Origin: Distichodus sexfasciatus
Lineage: Eukaryota > Chordata > Actinopteri > Characiformes > Distichodontidae
Direction: 5' to 3'
NCBI GenBank assembly: GCA_032718565.1
Contig: JAVGVS010000056.1
Coordinates: forward strand, 1,674,988-1,738,987
DNA: 64,000 nt
The translations under genes and the position numbers were made by a program. The notes beneath the pieces are model-generated. The model did not search any database and was not told where the DNA came from. It worked only from the letters and a program-made list of their open reading frames with translations. Positions 49,801 through 60,139 of the stretch are shown one piece after another; the stretch's first letter is position 1, and each line of letters opens with the position of its first letter.

Positions 49801-51180
49801 GTTCACCCAACAAATTCAAGTTACAGATGTGGGATGCAGAACAATATATCTCCTTGACGGCAAGTGCATTAATCTTTCCCAGAGTTTTAGGACTGTGACT
49901 GTTATTGTTTTCCTCCCTACAGGGGACTGTTACGACGTGTGTGCCATATGTTTAGATGAGTATGAGGAGGGAGACAAGCTGCGAGTGCTGCCATGTTCTC
50001 ATGGTGAGTTACAACTTTCACTTTTCACTCCTGGGTCTGAGCAAGACCCAGTGTTGGTGAAGCTACTTTTAGACAGAAACTACAAGCTACTTGTGATTAA
50101 AAGTAAAGCTAAGCTACTGTTGTAATATAGTAGTTAGCTACACTACAGTAGCAAAAGTTGCTAATTACGGTGAAGGTATTTCACAGCCACAGATCTTTGC
50201 TTCCATCTTCACCAACGTAGACTGCATCCTCCAACTCCAGCTCGCACTGTGATGTCATGTGATGAGCATGCGCTGCTTGGGCATAGTAGCCTATCAGATG
50301 CTACTTTTGCCATTTCAACACCAATCAGAAACACCTTGTAGTTGAAAATAATCATTTTTATAAAGAGAAATAAAATCTTTTTTTTTATAGTATGTAGTAC
50401 TTTGCCATGAAAAGTTACCTCAGTGGTACCTTAATCAGTCTAGGACTTGAAACGACGACCCCTGGCCAAATCCCTAACTGTTACGATACCAACCACAGTT
50501 CAGTGCCCTACTATATTTTGTATAAATTAATACTGAAAACAGAGATCTGAGTTTGACAAATAATGTAATTTCTGGTTTTATGCAATTTCCACTTATTTTG
50601 CAAATTGCAAAATACAAATCTTAACTTCAAGAAGTGCTTTGAAACCAAAACCAATTAAAAAAAAAACCCCAGTGGATTGTTACATCCCGACAGTGCTTAT
50701 TTTTTTTAATCTTGAAAGAATTAAATGCATTGCTACACTTCTTAGTTACGTCACCTAATGTTTTAGTCAAGTATTTTACATTTTTACAAACTTTGTCTCT
50801 TTTCCCGATTGTCAGCCTACCACTGTAAGTGCGTCGACCCATGGCTGACCAAGACCAAAAAGACCTGTCCAGTGTGCAAGCAGAAAGTGGTGCCTTCTGA
50901 GGGAGATTCGGACTCCGAGTCGGATTCGGGAGACAGCGGTCCAGAGGAGAACGAGGAGGCGTCAGAGAGCACGCCGTTGCTGCGTTCGCTCGCTTCCACC
51001 AGCGCGCACTCCTTCGGCACCATGTCGGCCTCGCCGTCCCAGCAGGAGCACGAGTCGTCCAACTACGACGAGCACAGCGACATGGACACCAGCGACAGCG
51101 ACGAGGAGGAGGTGACGGTGGAGACGGTGGTGGTGCAGCTGCAGCAGGAGCGACACGGCGACCGCGGAGCCCACGCCTGA
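35711..51180 (+). CDS. rnf13: E3 ubiquitin ligase RNF13 (PA-TM-RING), 9 coding exons
   Basis: Exons: 35711-35824, 35937-36017, 37707-37832, 42273-42360, 43716-43806, 44170-44275, 44398-44491, 49923-50003 and 50816-51180. They join in phase to 381 residues, the same length as human RNF13. Residues 1-34 are a hydrophobic signal peptide. A protease-associated luminal domain follows (about 50-165; RFGYRLPSEGLKGFLIG, AGYKAAIVHNVDSDDLISMG) with N-glycosylation sites such as NKT and NTT. The transmembrane helix is at about 182-202 (IPFLIIVGICLILIVIF). The RING-H2 ligands are C240, C243, C258, H260, H263, C266, C278 and C281, with the last intron splitting the RING after CSH. The tail is acidic/serine-rich with the dileucine motif TPLLRSLAS (L315-L316), which sorts the family to endolysosomes. 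RNF13 rather than RNF167 is supported by the luminal sequence and by pfn2 next door, as on human 3q25. Confidence 0.96.
36790..36990 (+). mobile_element. tRNA-derived SINE (GAGCAAGAC family), rnf13 intron
   Basis: Pol III A box TGGCCTAGTGG at 36798-36808 and near-perfect B box GGTTTGAATCC at 36841-36851, 32 bp apart. The body has CCCTGAGCAAGACCCTTAAC and the tail AAGTCGCTCTGGATAAGAGT leads to TGTAAATG. This is the most complete copy in the window. Confidence 0.88.
37846..37899. repeat. (GT)n(GA)n microsatellite beside an rnf13 donor
   Basis: About 14 GT units run directly into about 12 GA units, beginning roughly 14 bases after the donor of the exon ending at 37832. Confidence 0.95.
39285..39585. 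repeat. Diverged inverted-repeat element remnant, rnf13 intron
   Basis: ATATTGGCTGATGTG near the left and ATATTGGCTGATACG plus TTGGTCAGGCTCTGGTG at the right resemble a fish element whose copies end GGTCGGGCTCTAG; 53210-53516 is related. Boundaries are uncertain. Confidence 0.45.
40151..40702. mobile_element. Inverted-repeat element (TAGGGATGCA family), rnf13 intron
   Basis: The left end, TAGGGATGCACTGATCC, pairs with the right end, GGATCGGCGCATCCCTT. The interior repeats GATACCGATACCGATAC and ends CGATATCCGATCCACGTATC. Typical fish non-autonomous DNA transposon; no coding content. Confidence 0.75.
41775..41990 (+). repeat. Repeat fragment related to the element at 23773-24360
   Basis: ATCACGATACGATATTATAT and TTCAATACAATTCAGGAG match the interior of the srf intron 3 element, followed by ATCGCTGAAGACTGATGTAT. 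An (ACA)-type run is absent. The ends are not clear. Confidence 0.6.
43095..43395. repeat. Inverted-repeat element remnant, rnf13 intron
   Basis: TTAGGGGTTAACCGATATG at the left, and GATAACCAGTCGACCATTAA at the right, are loosely inverted. A CA microsatellite lies just upstream, at about 43027-43050. Confidence 0.45.
44353..44381. repeat. (CAT)n microsatellite before an rnf13 acceptor
   Basis: Nine or so ATC/CAT units about 17 bases upstream of the acceptor at 44397. The frame across it gives a histidine run that is not coding. Confidence 0.9.
46774..46900. repeat. Left part of a dispersed fish DNA element
   Basis: GTGTCTGCGGGGTTTTAAAA followed by TATTAACAGG and AAATCAAAATTGCC resembles the end of a common fish element that opens with a GTCTGCGGGG motif. 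The right end is not visible. Confidence 0.45.
46920..47200. repeat. CpG-rich block with GCGCGC motifs
   Basis: Repeated GCGCGC and CTCGCG motifs (46950-47170) give an intronic patch far richer in CpG than its surroundings, bounded by T runs. It abuts the inverted repeat at 47214 and may be part of the same mobile element. Confidence 0.5.
47214..47532. repeat. 55-bp near-perfect inverted repeat, 209-bp spacer
   Basis: Arm 47214-47268 (starting GCAGCTTCTGCCTGCGAATC) is the reverse complement of 47478-47532 with a single mismatch. A second nested pair, ACAGACAAGT near 47297 and ACTTGTCTGT at 47461-47470, lies inside. It is in rnf13 intron 8. Confidence 0.9.
47830..47915. repeat. Short inverted-repeat (about 80 bp) element
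   Basis: GTCAAGTTGACCTTA near 47829 and TAAGGACAACTTGAC near 47898 are inverted copies with one mismatch around a GGTTAGG-containing centre. It looks like a very small MITE. Confidence 0.6.
48098..48260 (-). mobile_element. SINE (GAGCAAGAC family), reversed, rnf13 intron 8
   Basis: Reversed tail ACTCTTATCCAGAGCGACTT and TTTCCTAATTACAGGGAC, then GGATTTGAACTTACAACCTC as the reversed B-box region. Confidence 0.75.
50049..50420. mobile_element. hAT-like MITE, copy 2 (inverted), rnf13 last intron
   Basis: Starts CAGTGTTGG and, read against the reverse complement of 6573-7015, matches through most of its length: TATTTCACAGCCACAGAT, ACTGCATCCTCCAACTCCAG, ACCAATCAGAAACACCT and AGTTGAAAATAATCATTTT. 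The distal terminal repeat is lost where a SINE-like sequence begins. Confidence 0.75.
50424..50512 (-). repeat. SINE head fragment
   Basis: CAGTGGTACCTTAATCAGTC and GGACTTGAAACGACGACCCC resemble the reversed tRNA-like head seen at 20100-20215. It abuts the truncated end of the MITE at 50049-50420. Confidence 0.45.
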
Positions 51181-52130
51181 AGTGAGGAGCAGGGCTCGGG
51201 ACTCTCGCCGGGAAAATTTAATGCATCTGATGTAACTTCATGGCCACTCATATCTCACCTCCCTCTCTACTACAAGGCAAAAACCACAGACCACAACACT
51301 TGCACATTCTTTGTGACTTTTATTCACTTTTCTTTGGTCCCTTTCAAAAGATGAAATCAATCATGTACAGGGTTGAGCTGTAAAATGTTCTGCATGCTCT
51401 GCAGGGACTTTGACTTTCTGCAGATCCAGTCAGTCCCAGTGCAAAAGGACTTGAATCCAGAGTATAAACACTCGTAAACTGGATAAGAGCAGACTGTGTG
51501 CAGAAACCTTCATGACTTTAAGGATGACAGAAAGAATTATGGAAGGATAGTAAATGTACTGTACATTTTTAGATCTGCAACCTGTTCCTGTTAGTTTCAA
51601 GGTTCTGATCATACAGTTTGCTGTATGATTGACCCCTGTTCACTTTATATGTAGCACCTTCTTTTTGTTTTAATTACTACTTGTGGATTTTTTGGGATGA
51701 TTTTGCCAAACTAGAATCTAACCAGGAGAATTGATCTTAGTTTTGACGTGTTGACGGGCACCTACAAAATTGACGCCAAACTTTTTTTTGAGCTATCATT
51801 ATTATAATTAGGTTTTTATTATTTCAGTGAATCTCATAACCTCACATTCTTTTTGTGGACATAACCACTTAATGACTGTAATAGCAGCCCCAAATAACTA
51901 TTTGAAGGCCAGGTTTCAGCTTCACCCTCAGTATTGTTATTTTTGTGGTAATTTTTTTAAACAATGTAGTTCATATCATTTCAATACTGTATTTAGAATG
52001 GGTTCCAGGCGGCATATTTTGGACGATTTTGAAGAATGATGTATCTGGATGCCTTTGTCTTATGTCCACTCATGTCTGTATGTAGTGTAGCTTCATTTCA
52101 TCACATTAATAAAATGCTTTTGTTGGATTC
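51181..52130 (+). other. rnf13: rnf13 3' UTR
   Basis: Repeat-free sequence from the rnf13 stop to just after the AATAAA at 52108-52113. Confidence 0.65.
52108..52113 (+). terminator. rnf13 poly(A) signal
   Basis: AATAAA in TTAATAAAATGC, followed by TG/T-rich sequence (CTTTTGTTGG). It is the first canonical signal after the stop codon. Confidence 0.65.
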
Positions 52131-52277
52131 ACACAAACCACTGTCTTCCAGCTTTATATGTGATATGCAGAGCCAGACATTTAACTGATATTCATAGTAT
52201 GTTTTTAAAAGATTTCATTACATTTTCATTTAAAGTCCAGAAAAGAAAAACATTACAAAGCAACTGGTTGGAATAAA

Positions 52278-52283
52278 TTTATT
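52278..52283 (-). terminator. pfn2 poly(A) signal
   Basis: AATAAA on the minus strand (plus-strand TTTATT). It faces the rnf13 signal at 52108-52113, 165 bp away. Confidence 0.55.
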
Positions 52284-53209
52284 TGATCAGTCTGTAAACA
52301 AGGTGAAAAATCACTCTATGGCATTTCTTGGCTTGCAGATATGAAATCAGATGTAGACCATTTCTGAAATGTAAGAAAAGTGTGAGGGGAAAGGAAGGAA
52401 CTGAAATCAGCAGCAAGAATCAAATACTCCAAATACTCCATGTGCAAATATTCTACAAGGCCAGAACAAATGAACCGATGCCAAAATATCCAGAGAGAAA
52501 GTGACTCAGTCTCTCCAGCAGTAGTTAAGATTAAACTCAGTGATAGCAACAGGTTCTTTAACATTATGGCACAGGATAAACATTTAATACGTTCTCATTA
52601 GTGTCATTCCTAATTGTAGTGTTATATTTGGATATGAACATTAATACTGAGGACTGAAAAGTTGGATAAAACCACATATTAACCATATTTTAGTGTACGA
52701 CTTGAACAAGGCAATTTACTCCAGTCGTTTTTACACAGGACAGGTTTACAAATGCATTTTTTTTCATCTGTATAAAAACTAAATATAAAGTTGACTACAG
52801 TGTCATCCGTTTACAGACCTTCCTTATCTGCAGTCTGTCATGAGTGTTTAAAAGTCAGCAGCATGAGGCCAGCAGTCTTCCCTTCAACACCAGTTGAGAG
52901 CGACTGCATAACTAAACCAAGCTGTGACCAGAGTTGGTCCACGGAAAAAGAACCCAAAATGGGCACACCAGATACAGAGGCTGGGATGAAATGTCCAAAA
53001 TGGTAACCTTTATGTTTAAAAATAATAATAAAAAGACAATCTGGCAGAAATGACATTTTTGCAACTGGTGCACAATGCAACGTCTATAGATATGAAGAGT
53101 GAGAATATTTTGACTGTATCCCAATACTGAATGGGCAGGTGCAGATTTAATCTGACCACACCTACCTACATCCCTGCACCAAACTACTCTAGAGCCCAAA
53201 GGATATATA

Positions 53210-53516
53210 TCGGTGAGTCTGTATTATTGGTGAGAAGAGCTAACTGGAGATAAATTGGTTTTGGTGCTCATAGGCCAATAAATGACAATAAAAAAGAAAC
53301 TGACGATGGACTCATGTTGTGAGGGTTGATGTTTAACAACTGCACTGTTGGCAATACAATGTACTATTTATAGGCTTGTTTTTTAACATTCTTATCTAGA
53401 CATGATAGTAAATATTTTTGTTTTGCTTAAAAAAAAATATCATTGAACATGTTTCCAAAACTTCCAAAATTGAAATCGATATCTGCCTTAAAATCTGCAT
53501 ATTGGTCGGGCTCTAG
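53210..53516. repeat. Diverged inverted-repeat element in pfn2 3' UTR
   Basis: TATATCGGTGAGTCTGTATT at the left and CATATTGGTCGGGCTCTAG at the right mark the ends of a decayed fish element related to 39285-39585. No coding content. Confidence 0.45.
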
Positions 53517-53961
53517 TGTGCTTGATTACGCAAGTTCATTTCCTAATATATAACGGTGAGTAACAGGGAGGAAGAATCTATGTTTGTGCGGGACGTGTTT
53601 CCTACGATAGAGGAGTAACGAAGGGCCGGAAGGACGGAAACGGCAGAGAGGAAGAAAAATGGAAAGGTGTCAGTAGCCTAAAAGACACTCATTCATGTGA
53701 TGACAACAACAAAAAAGGACATCTGGAGTAACATCTGGAGTGCTGAAAAGACATGTCAGACTGAAAGTACACAAAACTAAGTGTTAGGTCTAACTTCATT
53801 TTTAGTTTTCCTTCATGTAGGGTGGGGGTGGGTCGGGCAAAACACCAAGAAGGGGGGAGGGGAGGAAAGAGAGCAAAAGGCATCTATTATCTATGGGAGC
53901 AGCTTCATCAACCGCAGTGTTAGATATGAGCTGCTAGGTGGATGAGGGGGGTTTTGGTGAC

Positions 53962-54059
53962 TCAATATCCAGCCTTCCTCAGGTATTCAGCCATGTGAAA
54001 CGCTTTCTTGTTGAGCTGCCCGCCATGAATGCCCTCCTTCCCCATCACTATAACCAACG
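53962..54059 (-). other. pfn2: pfn2 distal alternative last exon (b type)
   Basis: The acceptor TGTACTCCAG precedes a phase-1 exon of 98 nt encoding ALVIVMGKEGIHGGQLNKKA, then FHMAEYLRKAGY and a stop. It is the same length and phase as the proximal exon, so the two are interchangeable, like PFN2a/PFN2b of mammals. The changed residues fall in the C-terminal helix and last residue (Tyr instead of Phe), part of the poly-proline-binding face in profilins. Confidence 0.85.
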
Positions 54060-57000
54060 CTGGAGTACACAAGGGAAAAAACAAACAAAAACAAGAACAA
54101 AAAATGAACAAACAAAAAAGACTTCCCCGACTCTTAGGGATACAGTTGTGTACATAAAAAAGAACTACTTCATCCCTTGTTGCCATAAATGTGTCCCAAA
54201 AATGTTACTTTTTTTTTTCACGTGTGTGGATTTTTCTTTTCTTTTTTCATCCCCCTCCCTCTCTCCCTCTGAGACGTGAAGGCTATTAAACTAGAACCCA
54301 GAATCCCGTAAGTATTTTGCCATTGAATATGCCTTCTTATTCAATCCGCCTCCGTGGACCCCTTCTTTGCCCATTACAAGAACCAAGACTGAAAGAAAAG
54401 AGAGAATAGAAAAGGGAAGTTTAGCGAAAACTGTGAAGTTAGGCAAGAAACACAAAGCCAAGACAAGGTGAAGAAGGAAAAGGTGTCCAATATTCATCAT
54501 CACAGCTTATCATGCAAACAGCTGATACACACCAACCAGAGATCAGAGGGAAAAAGAGGGAAGTCTGAATTTCAGAATAAAATTGTGCAAGAAATACACA
54601 ACATGCAACACCCATTCATAAGATTCACCTTATTATAATAGAATGTTGATAAAGCATGCTTGAATAGTACCAATCCTCAATACTTGTTATATTTATAACA
54701 GGAAAAAGTGATTTAGAAGAAGACTGTGCTCAATTAGTGGAGGCTCACAAGTGAATTAATAGAAATAAAGTCCAGGACCTTCTAAAACTTTGCACCAAGC
54801 AGCTGGATAAACTTTCATAAACCAAAATTTGACGCATAAATGCACTACGAGAGTCTACACGATGCCACTGCTAGACCCAGTCAGCACATCTCTAGGGAAA
54901 TAAAGACTGTTTACACCATCAGACTAAGTGACCCAGTTCAGATCTTTGCCTTATATTTGGTACAAAATGAAATATTTTCAATGGACGGCAAGGGCAGACC
55001 ATTCTGGATAGCAATGTGGTGTCATTCTCTCTTTTTTTAAGCATTTATTGCCTTTGGGTTGTTGAAGTTGTATCCCAAAAGTAATCAGTATTGTCATTTA
55101 TGATTATTGCCTACTTGCTGAAGGACTAAAACGGGAATCTCAGCATTAAATCCAATCTGCAAACTAGTCTAACAACCCAGATTAATCTCTCTTCTGTTGG
55201 AAGGTCTTTTTTTTATATCATGGAATTACTTGGTTTAATATGTTTAGTGTGATTGGGGCCTGTCCTGTTCTTGTCTTGACATGTTCAGTAATATACACAG
55301 TACTGTGCAAGTCCTGGGCCACTCCTAATTTTTTACTGGGGCTGGGCAATTAACTAAAAATTAACTGAAACTGAGAACTGAGAATCAAAGTAATCCTGTC
55401 CAAGTCGGTTATTTAGATTTGTCTGTTTTTGATATGACTTAATAATAAAAGTCAATACTATTAATACTTTCCTCAGTGCATGTTCACATATTTGTCCCTT
55501 AAAAACTCAAATGACTCTGCCCTGTTCAGTCTGCAACTATTCCTGTTTGTTACCTTCAATTATTAAGATATTCTCTCTTTCATCCCAGCTTTAATAGTGC
55601 ATATTTATATTACAAAAGTAATTGTGGTAAAATATTCAATTCATTGTGATATTGATTTGAGGTCACACTGCCCAGCCCCATTACCTACACATTCAACCAT
55701 TCAATATTGAAATGAACAGCAGGTATACAGACAACCACATCAGGATATAAGATGTGCATTTGGTATCCCTGACTGTTAGTTACAACATAGGACACTCCTA
55801 CAAGTGAAGTCTTAAACACAAACTGCCAGACGAATACCAGACGTGCCAAATGTACCAGACGTCCTTCATAACCACTGCTGCACTCCAAATCCAGTTTAAA
55901 GATGCAGCATTTACTATGGAACATTAATACTGCTTTAATTAAGCTGTACATGCAAGTCATAGTTATTCCAGAACATGAATGTCACTTCTTTTCTCATTAA
56001 TCTTTGTCTTGTCAAAAATCTGAACCGAGCACTGAGGCCAACAGTGTAAACACACCCATCAATGAGCTATTCTGAAAAGAAGCCAGAGCTGTGCTGTGCT
56101 GAGCTTTGGCTGGGACAGTAGTGAGAAAAGGTTCACACCCACATACAGAATGGACGTCATCTACTGTACTTGAAATTCAACTTGTTCATCCCCTGACAAT
56201 CCTGTAAGCCTGTGATTCTCAAACTGCAGGGCTCCCCATTTGTAGATAAGAAAATTTCACTCCCCTTTTTTCCTCACCCAATATTTTCATTACCTCATTT
56301 GCGCCTCTCCATCACCTAAGTCTGCTGTATAATCATAATCACCGTGTCACTTTTCAGACACAGCGAGAAGAGTTTTTCTCTGTAATAACTCAGCCATCAG
56401 TCAGATAAACATCTGCACTTGAGGTGCCAGTGGAATTCTCATAATTAATCAGATTAATCATGCACGTTAACTTCCTCAGCCCTACTCTTTAACATATCTT
56501 CCTCAAAACTGCCTCTCTGCACAAAAATGGCTTTAAAACTTAACCAGCTGCCTGAGAGGAAAAAACTAAAACATTTGGTCAAATTGAGGTTGCAGCTGTG
56601 AGACTGTCCCTCTTAGTTCATTTTCAACGTCATTCATTTGCTCTGCAGCACCCCCACTTTGGCAACCACAGCTGTGAGCTACATAAAAAATAATAAAAAA
56701 TTGAAAACTGCTGAATTACCTTTCGCAGCTCTGCCCACGGAAATGTTGTATGTGGGTTCTCCTCCTTGACTCTTTGTCCGGATGTCCATTGTCCAGTCAC
56801 TGTCCACAAGCAGGCTGTCGCGAATGACTGAGCACTTCTTAGAGCCGAGGGTCAGGCCGTTGGTGAAGAAGCTTTCTCTGTCTTTCCCTACCAGCACGTC
56901 AATTTCTGTGGGCTAACATGGCAGACAGAACCCACTATTGACCACTGAACAAATACGGTACACAAGCCAACAGACAGGTCTGTATGTTAAAGTGCCCCTC

Positions 57001-59250
57001 CCTCGCTTCATGGCAGATTGTTGAAGAGAAAACTGTGCTTAACTCTGCTCTTAATAGGCTTATGACCTGCACTCGGCCAGAGGAAACAGGAAACACACCT
57101 CGCTATCAGCAATCTACTGCAGTACACAAGTCTAACTCCTAAAAGTCGACTATCAGCCCAAACCTACTGAGAAAAATTTAAGTAGAGTGAAGTCATTACA
57201 GTAGAATTAAACACTGCTTTATGATAATTTTGATGCTTTTGTAAGACAAATTGTGATGACTGAATAATATGTGCTACCTCTTTTTTTCAGCAGCAAACAT
57301 AATTACAAATTATTTAGGGTTAAAAAGTCTTGAAAAACATTTTGGAGATTCAAGTTGTATGAGGTACAGACATCACGGATAAAAATAAAATGTTATTGAT
57401 TGTCATAAATGCTCAATCATGTACGTGTTTGTGCTGATCTCTCTCACGCTTGTCACTTTGCAATGTCTATTATGTATGGAAAATTCTACTAAAATCCCAA
57501 AATTCAATTCACCACATTATATATTCAATGCTGTATTACATGTCTTTGGATCGCGTTGTTGTTTGTATTTGCATTGTGATGTTTTTATATATAGTTTGTA
57601 TACTTACTGTTATGTTGCCCATCTCTAATATGGAGAAATATTCAAGTAATAACTTAATTGTACTTTTTTTTTTTGCATATGACAGTAAAACTTTGAACCA
57701 TGACTCTTATTCAGATTATTAATCTAAATCAGCTCTCTCAGACAGATGTAGGCCCCTCCTCTCCCTTCAAACTCAGCATTTGCAGGGGAAAAAATCTTAG
57801 GTCTAATATTAGATCTTAAAAGTGTAGAAACTGGAGAAAAAGATGGATAGCATGACAAAATGCCGCGAGATCACAAGGCCAAGAAGGATAGGACTGGGAA
57901 AATGGGATAAAATCTTATGTGTCCCAAATATTCTCTATATCAACACAAATCTGGACTAAATCAAATATATTTAAACAAATAGAAACATGTAATTTCACAT
58001 CCTACAATCACAATGCTGATATCATGGCACAGTGCACATGCTCAATAGTCACACTGCAAAGTAAAGTAATATTTAAGTAAGGAAAACTCAGCCGGTTCTC
58101 ATTTTCCATGACTAATCTGGAATAGAAATCTGGCTGATAGAACACTATTTACTTTGATTTAAGGGTTCCTGAATAAAGTTTAAGAAATGTTTTATAATAC
58201 AGCTATATATTTAAGGAAAACGTTATTTTTCAGCTTTTTCATTCTAGAATGATTCAGGATTTCCAACTAGAATGTGTCAAATAATTTGGTTAAATACATT
58301 AAACTTGTTACATTTTTAAACCTGCACTGCAGAAAATGATTTATTTTAAATATTGCCTAATGTCTAACTTTAAATATATAGTAAACTACAAAGTATAGTG
58401 GTATTTATAGGCAGAAAGGTGATAGTGGCATTTAGTACTTAGAGCTCTATATCTGAGTTAATTTAACTTTGTTGCTTTAATGTTTTAATATTTCATGTCC
58501 AATTTACTAAATGAACCACATTAAAATTTCATTACATTCTGTACTTGTATTAAAATACAAATTAAAATATCTATAAATTCTGATCTCGGCGTGTCAAAGT
58601 TAGCCGGATAAGTCGGTTAACAGTTACACAGCGTCATTTTTATAAACTTCTAAATACTATTACAGCTATCAGTTAAGTTCACAGTGATAAGTTTTAACAT
58701 TTATAAGTAATCCACTGCAAGCTCAAATACGTGAAAATGAATTATAAAATAATACGACCAAGTTGTCGTTACTTAAAGCGTCCCCCGCTAACTATGCTAA
58801 GCTAACCATGCTACATAAGTGGCTAGAAAGATAATCACTGAATTTAACTAGCGTCGACATAAATATCGACTAGTTTGTGGTCAGTTATAACTCACTCGAG
58901 GCAGAAATTAATGCTTTCGTCTCTGCAAGCTGAAATAAAGAGAAGACCGGCTAAGTTAGCCATTGTTATACGGCTAGTTAGCAAGCTAACAATCATGTGT
59001 TCGCGGACTGGCCAAATAGCCGGTGATACGTTGCTAATTAACGCGCTATAATGCCCGCAAATCTGTCGTGTGTGGCGTGTTGTTTGCGTTTAAAGTGTGT
59101 AATGACAGTAATTACCGTGATGTTGGTGAAAGTGCCCCCCTCCTGCGCTGCCCACACGTATTTAGAGTCTGAGTTGTAGCCGACAATGGCGGAATCCTGG
59201 CAGCTGCCATCCGACATCAGGTTATCCACATAGATTTGCCAGGACGACAT
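53962..59250 (-). CDS. pfn2: Profilin 2, with two alternative last exons
   Basis: Exon 1 is 59116-59250 and exon 2 is 56720-56912, followed by one of two alternative exons: 54291-54388 or 53962-54059. Each combination gives 141 residues (human PFN2 has 140). The start ATG at 59248-59250 is in a near-ideal GCCACCATG context. The N-terminal helix WQIYVDNLM, the core KDRESFFTNGLTLGSKK and IRTKSQGGEPTYN are diagnostic of profilin 2, as is the proximal C-terminus LNKKAYSMAKYLRDSGF. Profilins bind actin monomers, proline-rich ligands and phosphoinositides to control actin assembly. PFN2 is the neuronal-enriched form in mammals and also lies beside RNF13 in human. Intron 1 (56913-59115) and intron 2 hold repeats only. 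Confidence 0.96.
54291..54388 (-). other. pfn2: pfn2 proximal alternative last exon (a type)
   Basis: The acceptor CTTTCTTTCAG precedes 98 nt encoding VLVLVMGKEGVHGGGLNKKA, then YSMAKYLRDSGF and TAG. It matches the mammalian PFN2a C-terminus almost residue for residue. No AATAAA is visible on the minus strand between its stop and the distal exon. Confidence 0.88.
55337..55680. mobile_element. Inverted-repeat element, pfn2 intron 2
   Basis: Perfect 12-bp terminal inverted repeats, TGGGGCTGGGCA (55337-55348) and TGCCCAGCCCCA (55669-55680). The flanks do not give a clear target-site duplication. The ends resemble those of 23773-24360, so the two may belong to one broad family. Confidence 0.75.
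57390..57705 (+). repeat. Possible retroelement 3' tail, pfn2 intron 1
   Basis: AT-rich segment closing with a T10 run and CATATGACAGTAAAACTTTG, a tail typical of fish retroelements. No element body recognised. Confidence 0.3.
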
Positions 59251-59520
59251 GGTGGCTTTGCAGTTCAAATGTGACTAAAAGACTGAACAGTGTAAAGAAA
59301 GAGCGGTTCAAACGGTTTTGGGAGTGTGATGAGTTTTTCAGCCCGGCTGAGCCCCGCGCGTCCCCGCTGCAGTGTGGAAGTGAAGCGCCGCTGCAGTGGG
59401 TCAGCTACGTCTCAAACGGCGCCCTACTCCCTAAGTAGTGCACTACGTAGAACTAGTGCGAAATGGAGTTTGGGCTACACCCTATGCAATGCACTGGTGA
59501 CGAACGTCTAGTGACTCTCT
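59251..59520 (-). promoter_or_regulatory. pfn2 5' UTR and promoter, with repeat remnant
   Basis: A CpG-rich patch (59330-59400, including CCCCGCGCGTCCCCGC) lies just upstream of the pfn2 start. It is followed at 59405-59510 by GTCTCAAACGGCGCCCTACT and AGTAGTGCACTACGTAG, a motif set of a dispersed fish repeat often found near genes. The transcription start is not determined. Confidence 0.5.
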
Positions 59521-60139
59521 ATTGGATATGTAAATTAAAGCGTGGCAGGGGTTGTTAAAAACCAACACAACAGCCCCAAATACTCTCATAGACAAATGCT
59601 CAAACACACACGGTGAAAGACCTCAATTTCATCAGTATTTACTTAATCGCTGAAATTACTTAAAACTGTCCGAACCTGAAAGAAAATTCTACTTGTCTGT
59701 GACATGGCCCAGTATTTGGAATGTCGTGCACTACGCAAAGAGGGCGGGAAATCATGATTGTAATACGGATCCATTCTTAAAGTACTGATCACGTAGTTAT
59801 TTATAGATGTATTATCTTTGTATTATGTATTATGAAGTATGCAATAGTAAAATTTGCATCGTTAGTATATTGGTATGATATGCGGATGTTTTCTGTTTTT
59901 GGGAAACGCTCAAAATACTTAGATGTACAGTGACTCCCTATAAACACTGAAGGTCGCACACTGTGTTTATTTTATAGAATATAGACACTATATTATGCAA
60001 AAAAAAAAAAAACGAATATAAAATGGCTCTTTCTGTTCCTATGTTTCGCCACGCAAGGCGTGAAAGGCTATTTCTCTTTAGATTCTTGTTGTACCCTTGT
60101 TAGGGAGAAGGGAGCGTTTGAGATGCACTCAGTGACCGT

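Larger units (their letters stand above)
44492..49922. other. rnf13 large intron 8 overview
   Basis: A 5.4-kb intron. Apart from the repeats listed separately (46774-47532, 47830-47915, 48098-48260) it is unremarkable. The 48430-48840 part is repeat-free and holds CAGCTG at 48445-48450, a perfect CArG CCATATAAGG at 48567-48576 and a TEAD-type GGAATGT at 48695-48701, but such sites are short and may be chance. Confidence 0.45.
52260..53961 (-). other. pfn2: pfn2 3' UTR (distal terminal exon)
   Basis: About 1.7 kb downstream of the distal pfn2 stop codon, ending near the minus-strand AATAAA at 52278-52283. A repeat remnant lies within it at 53210-53516. Confidence 0.55.
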
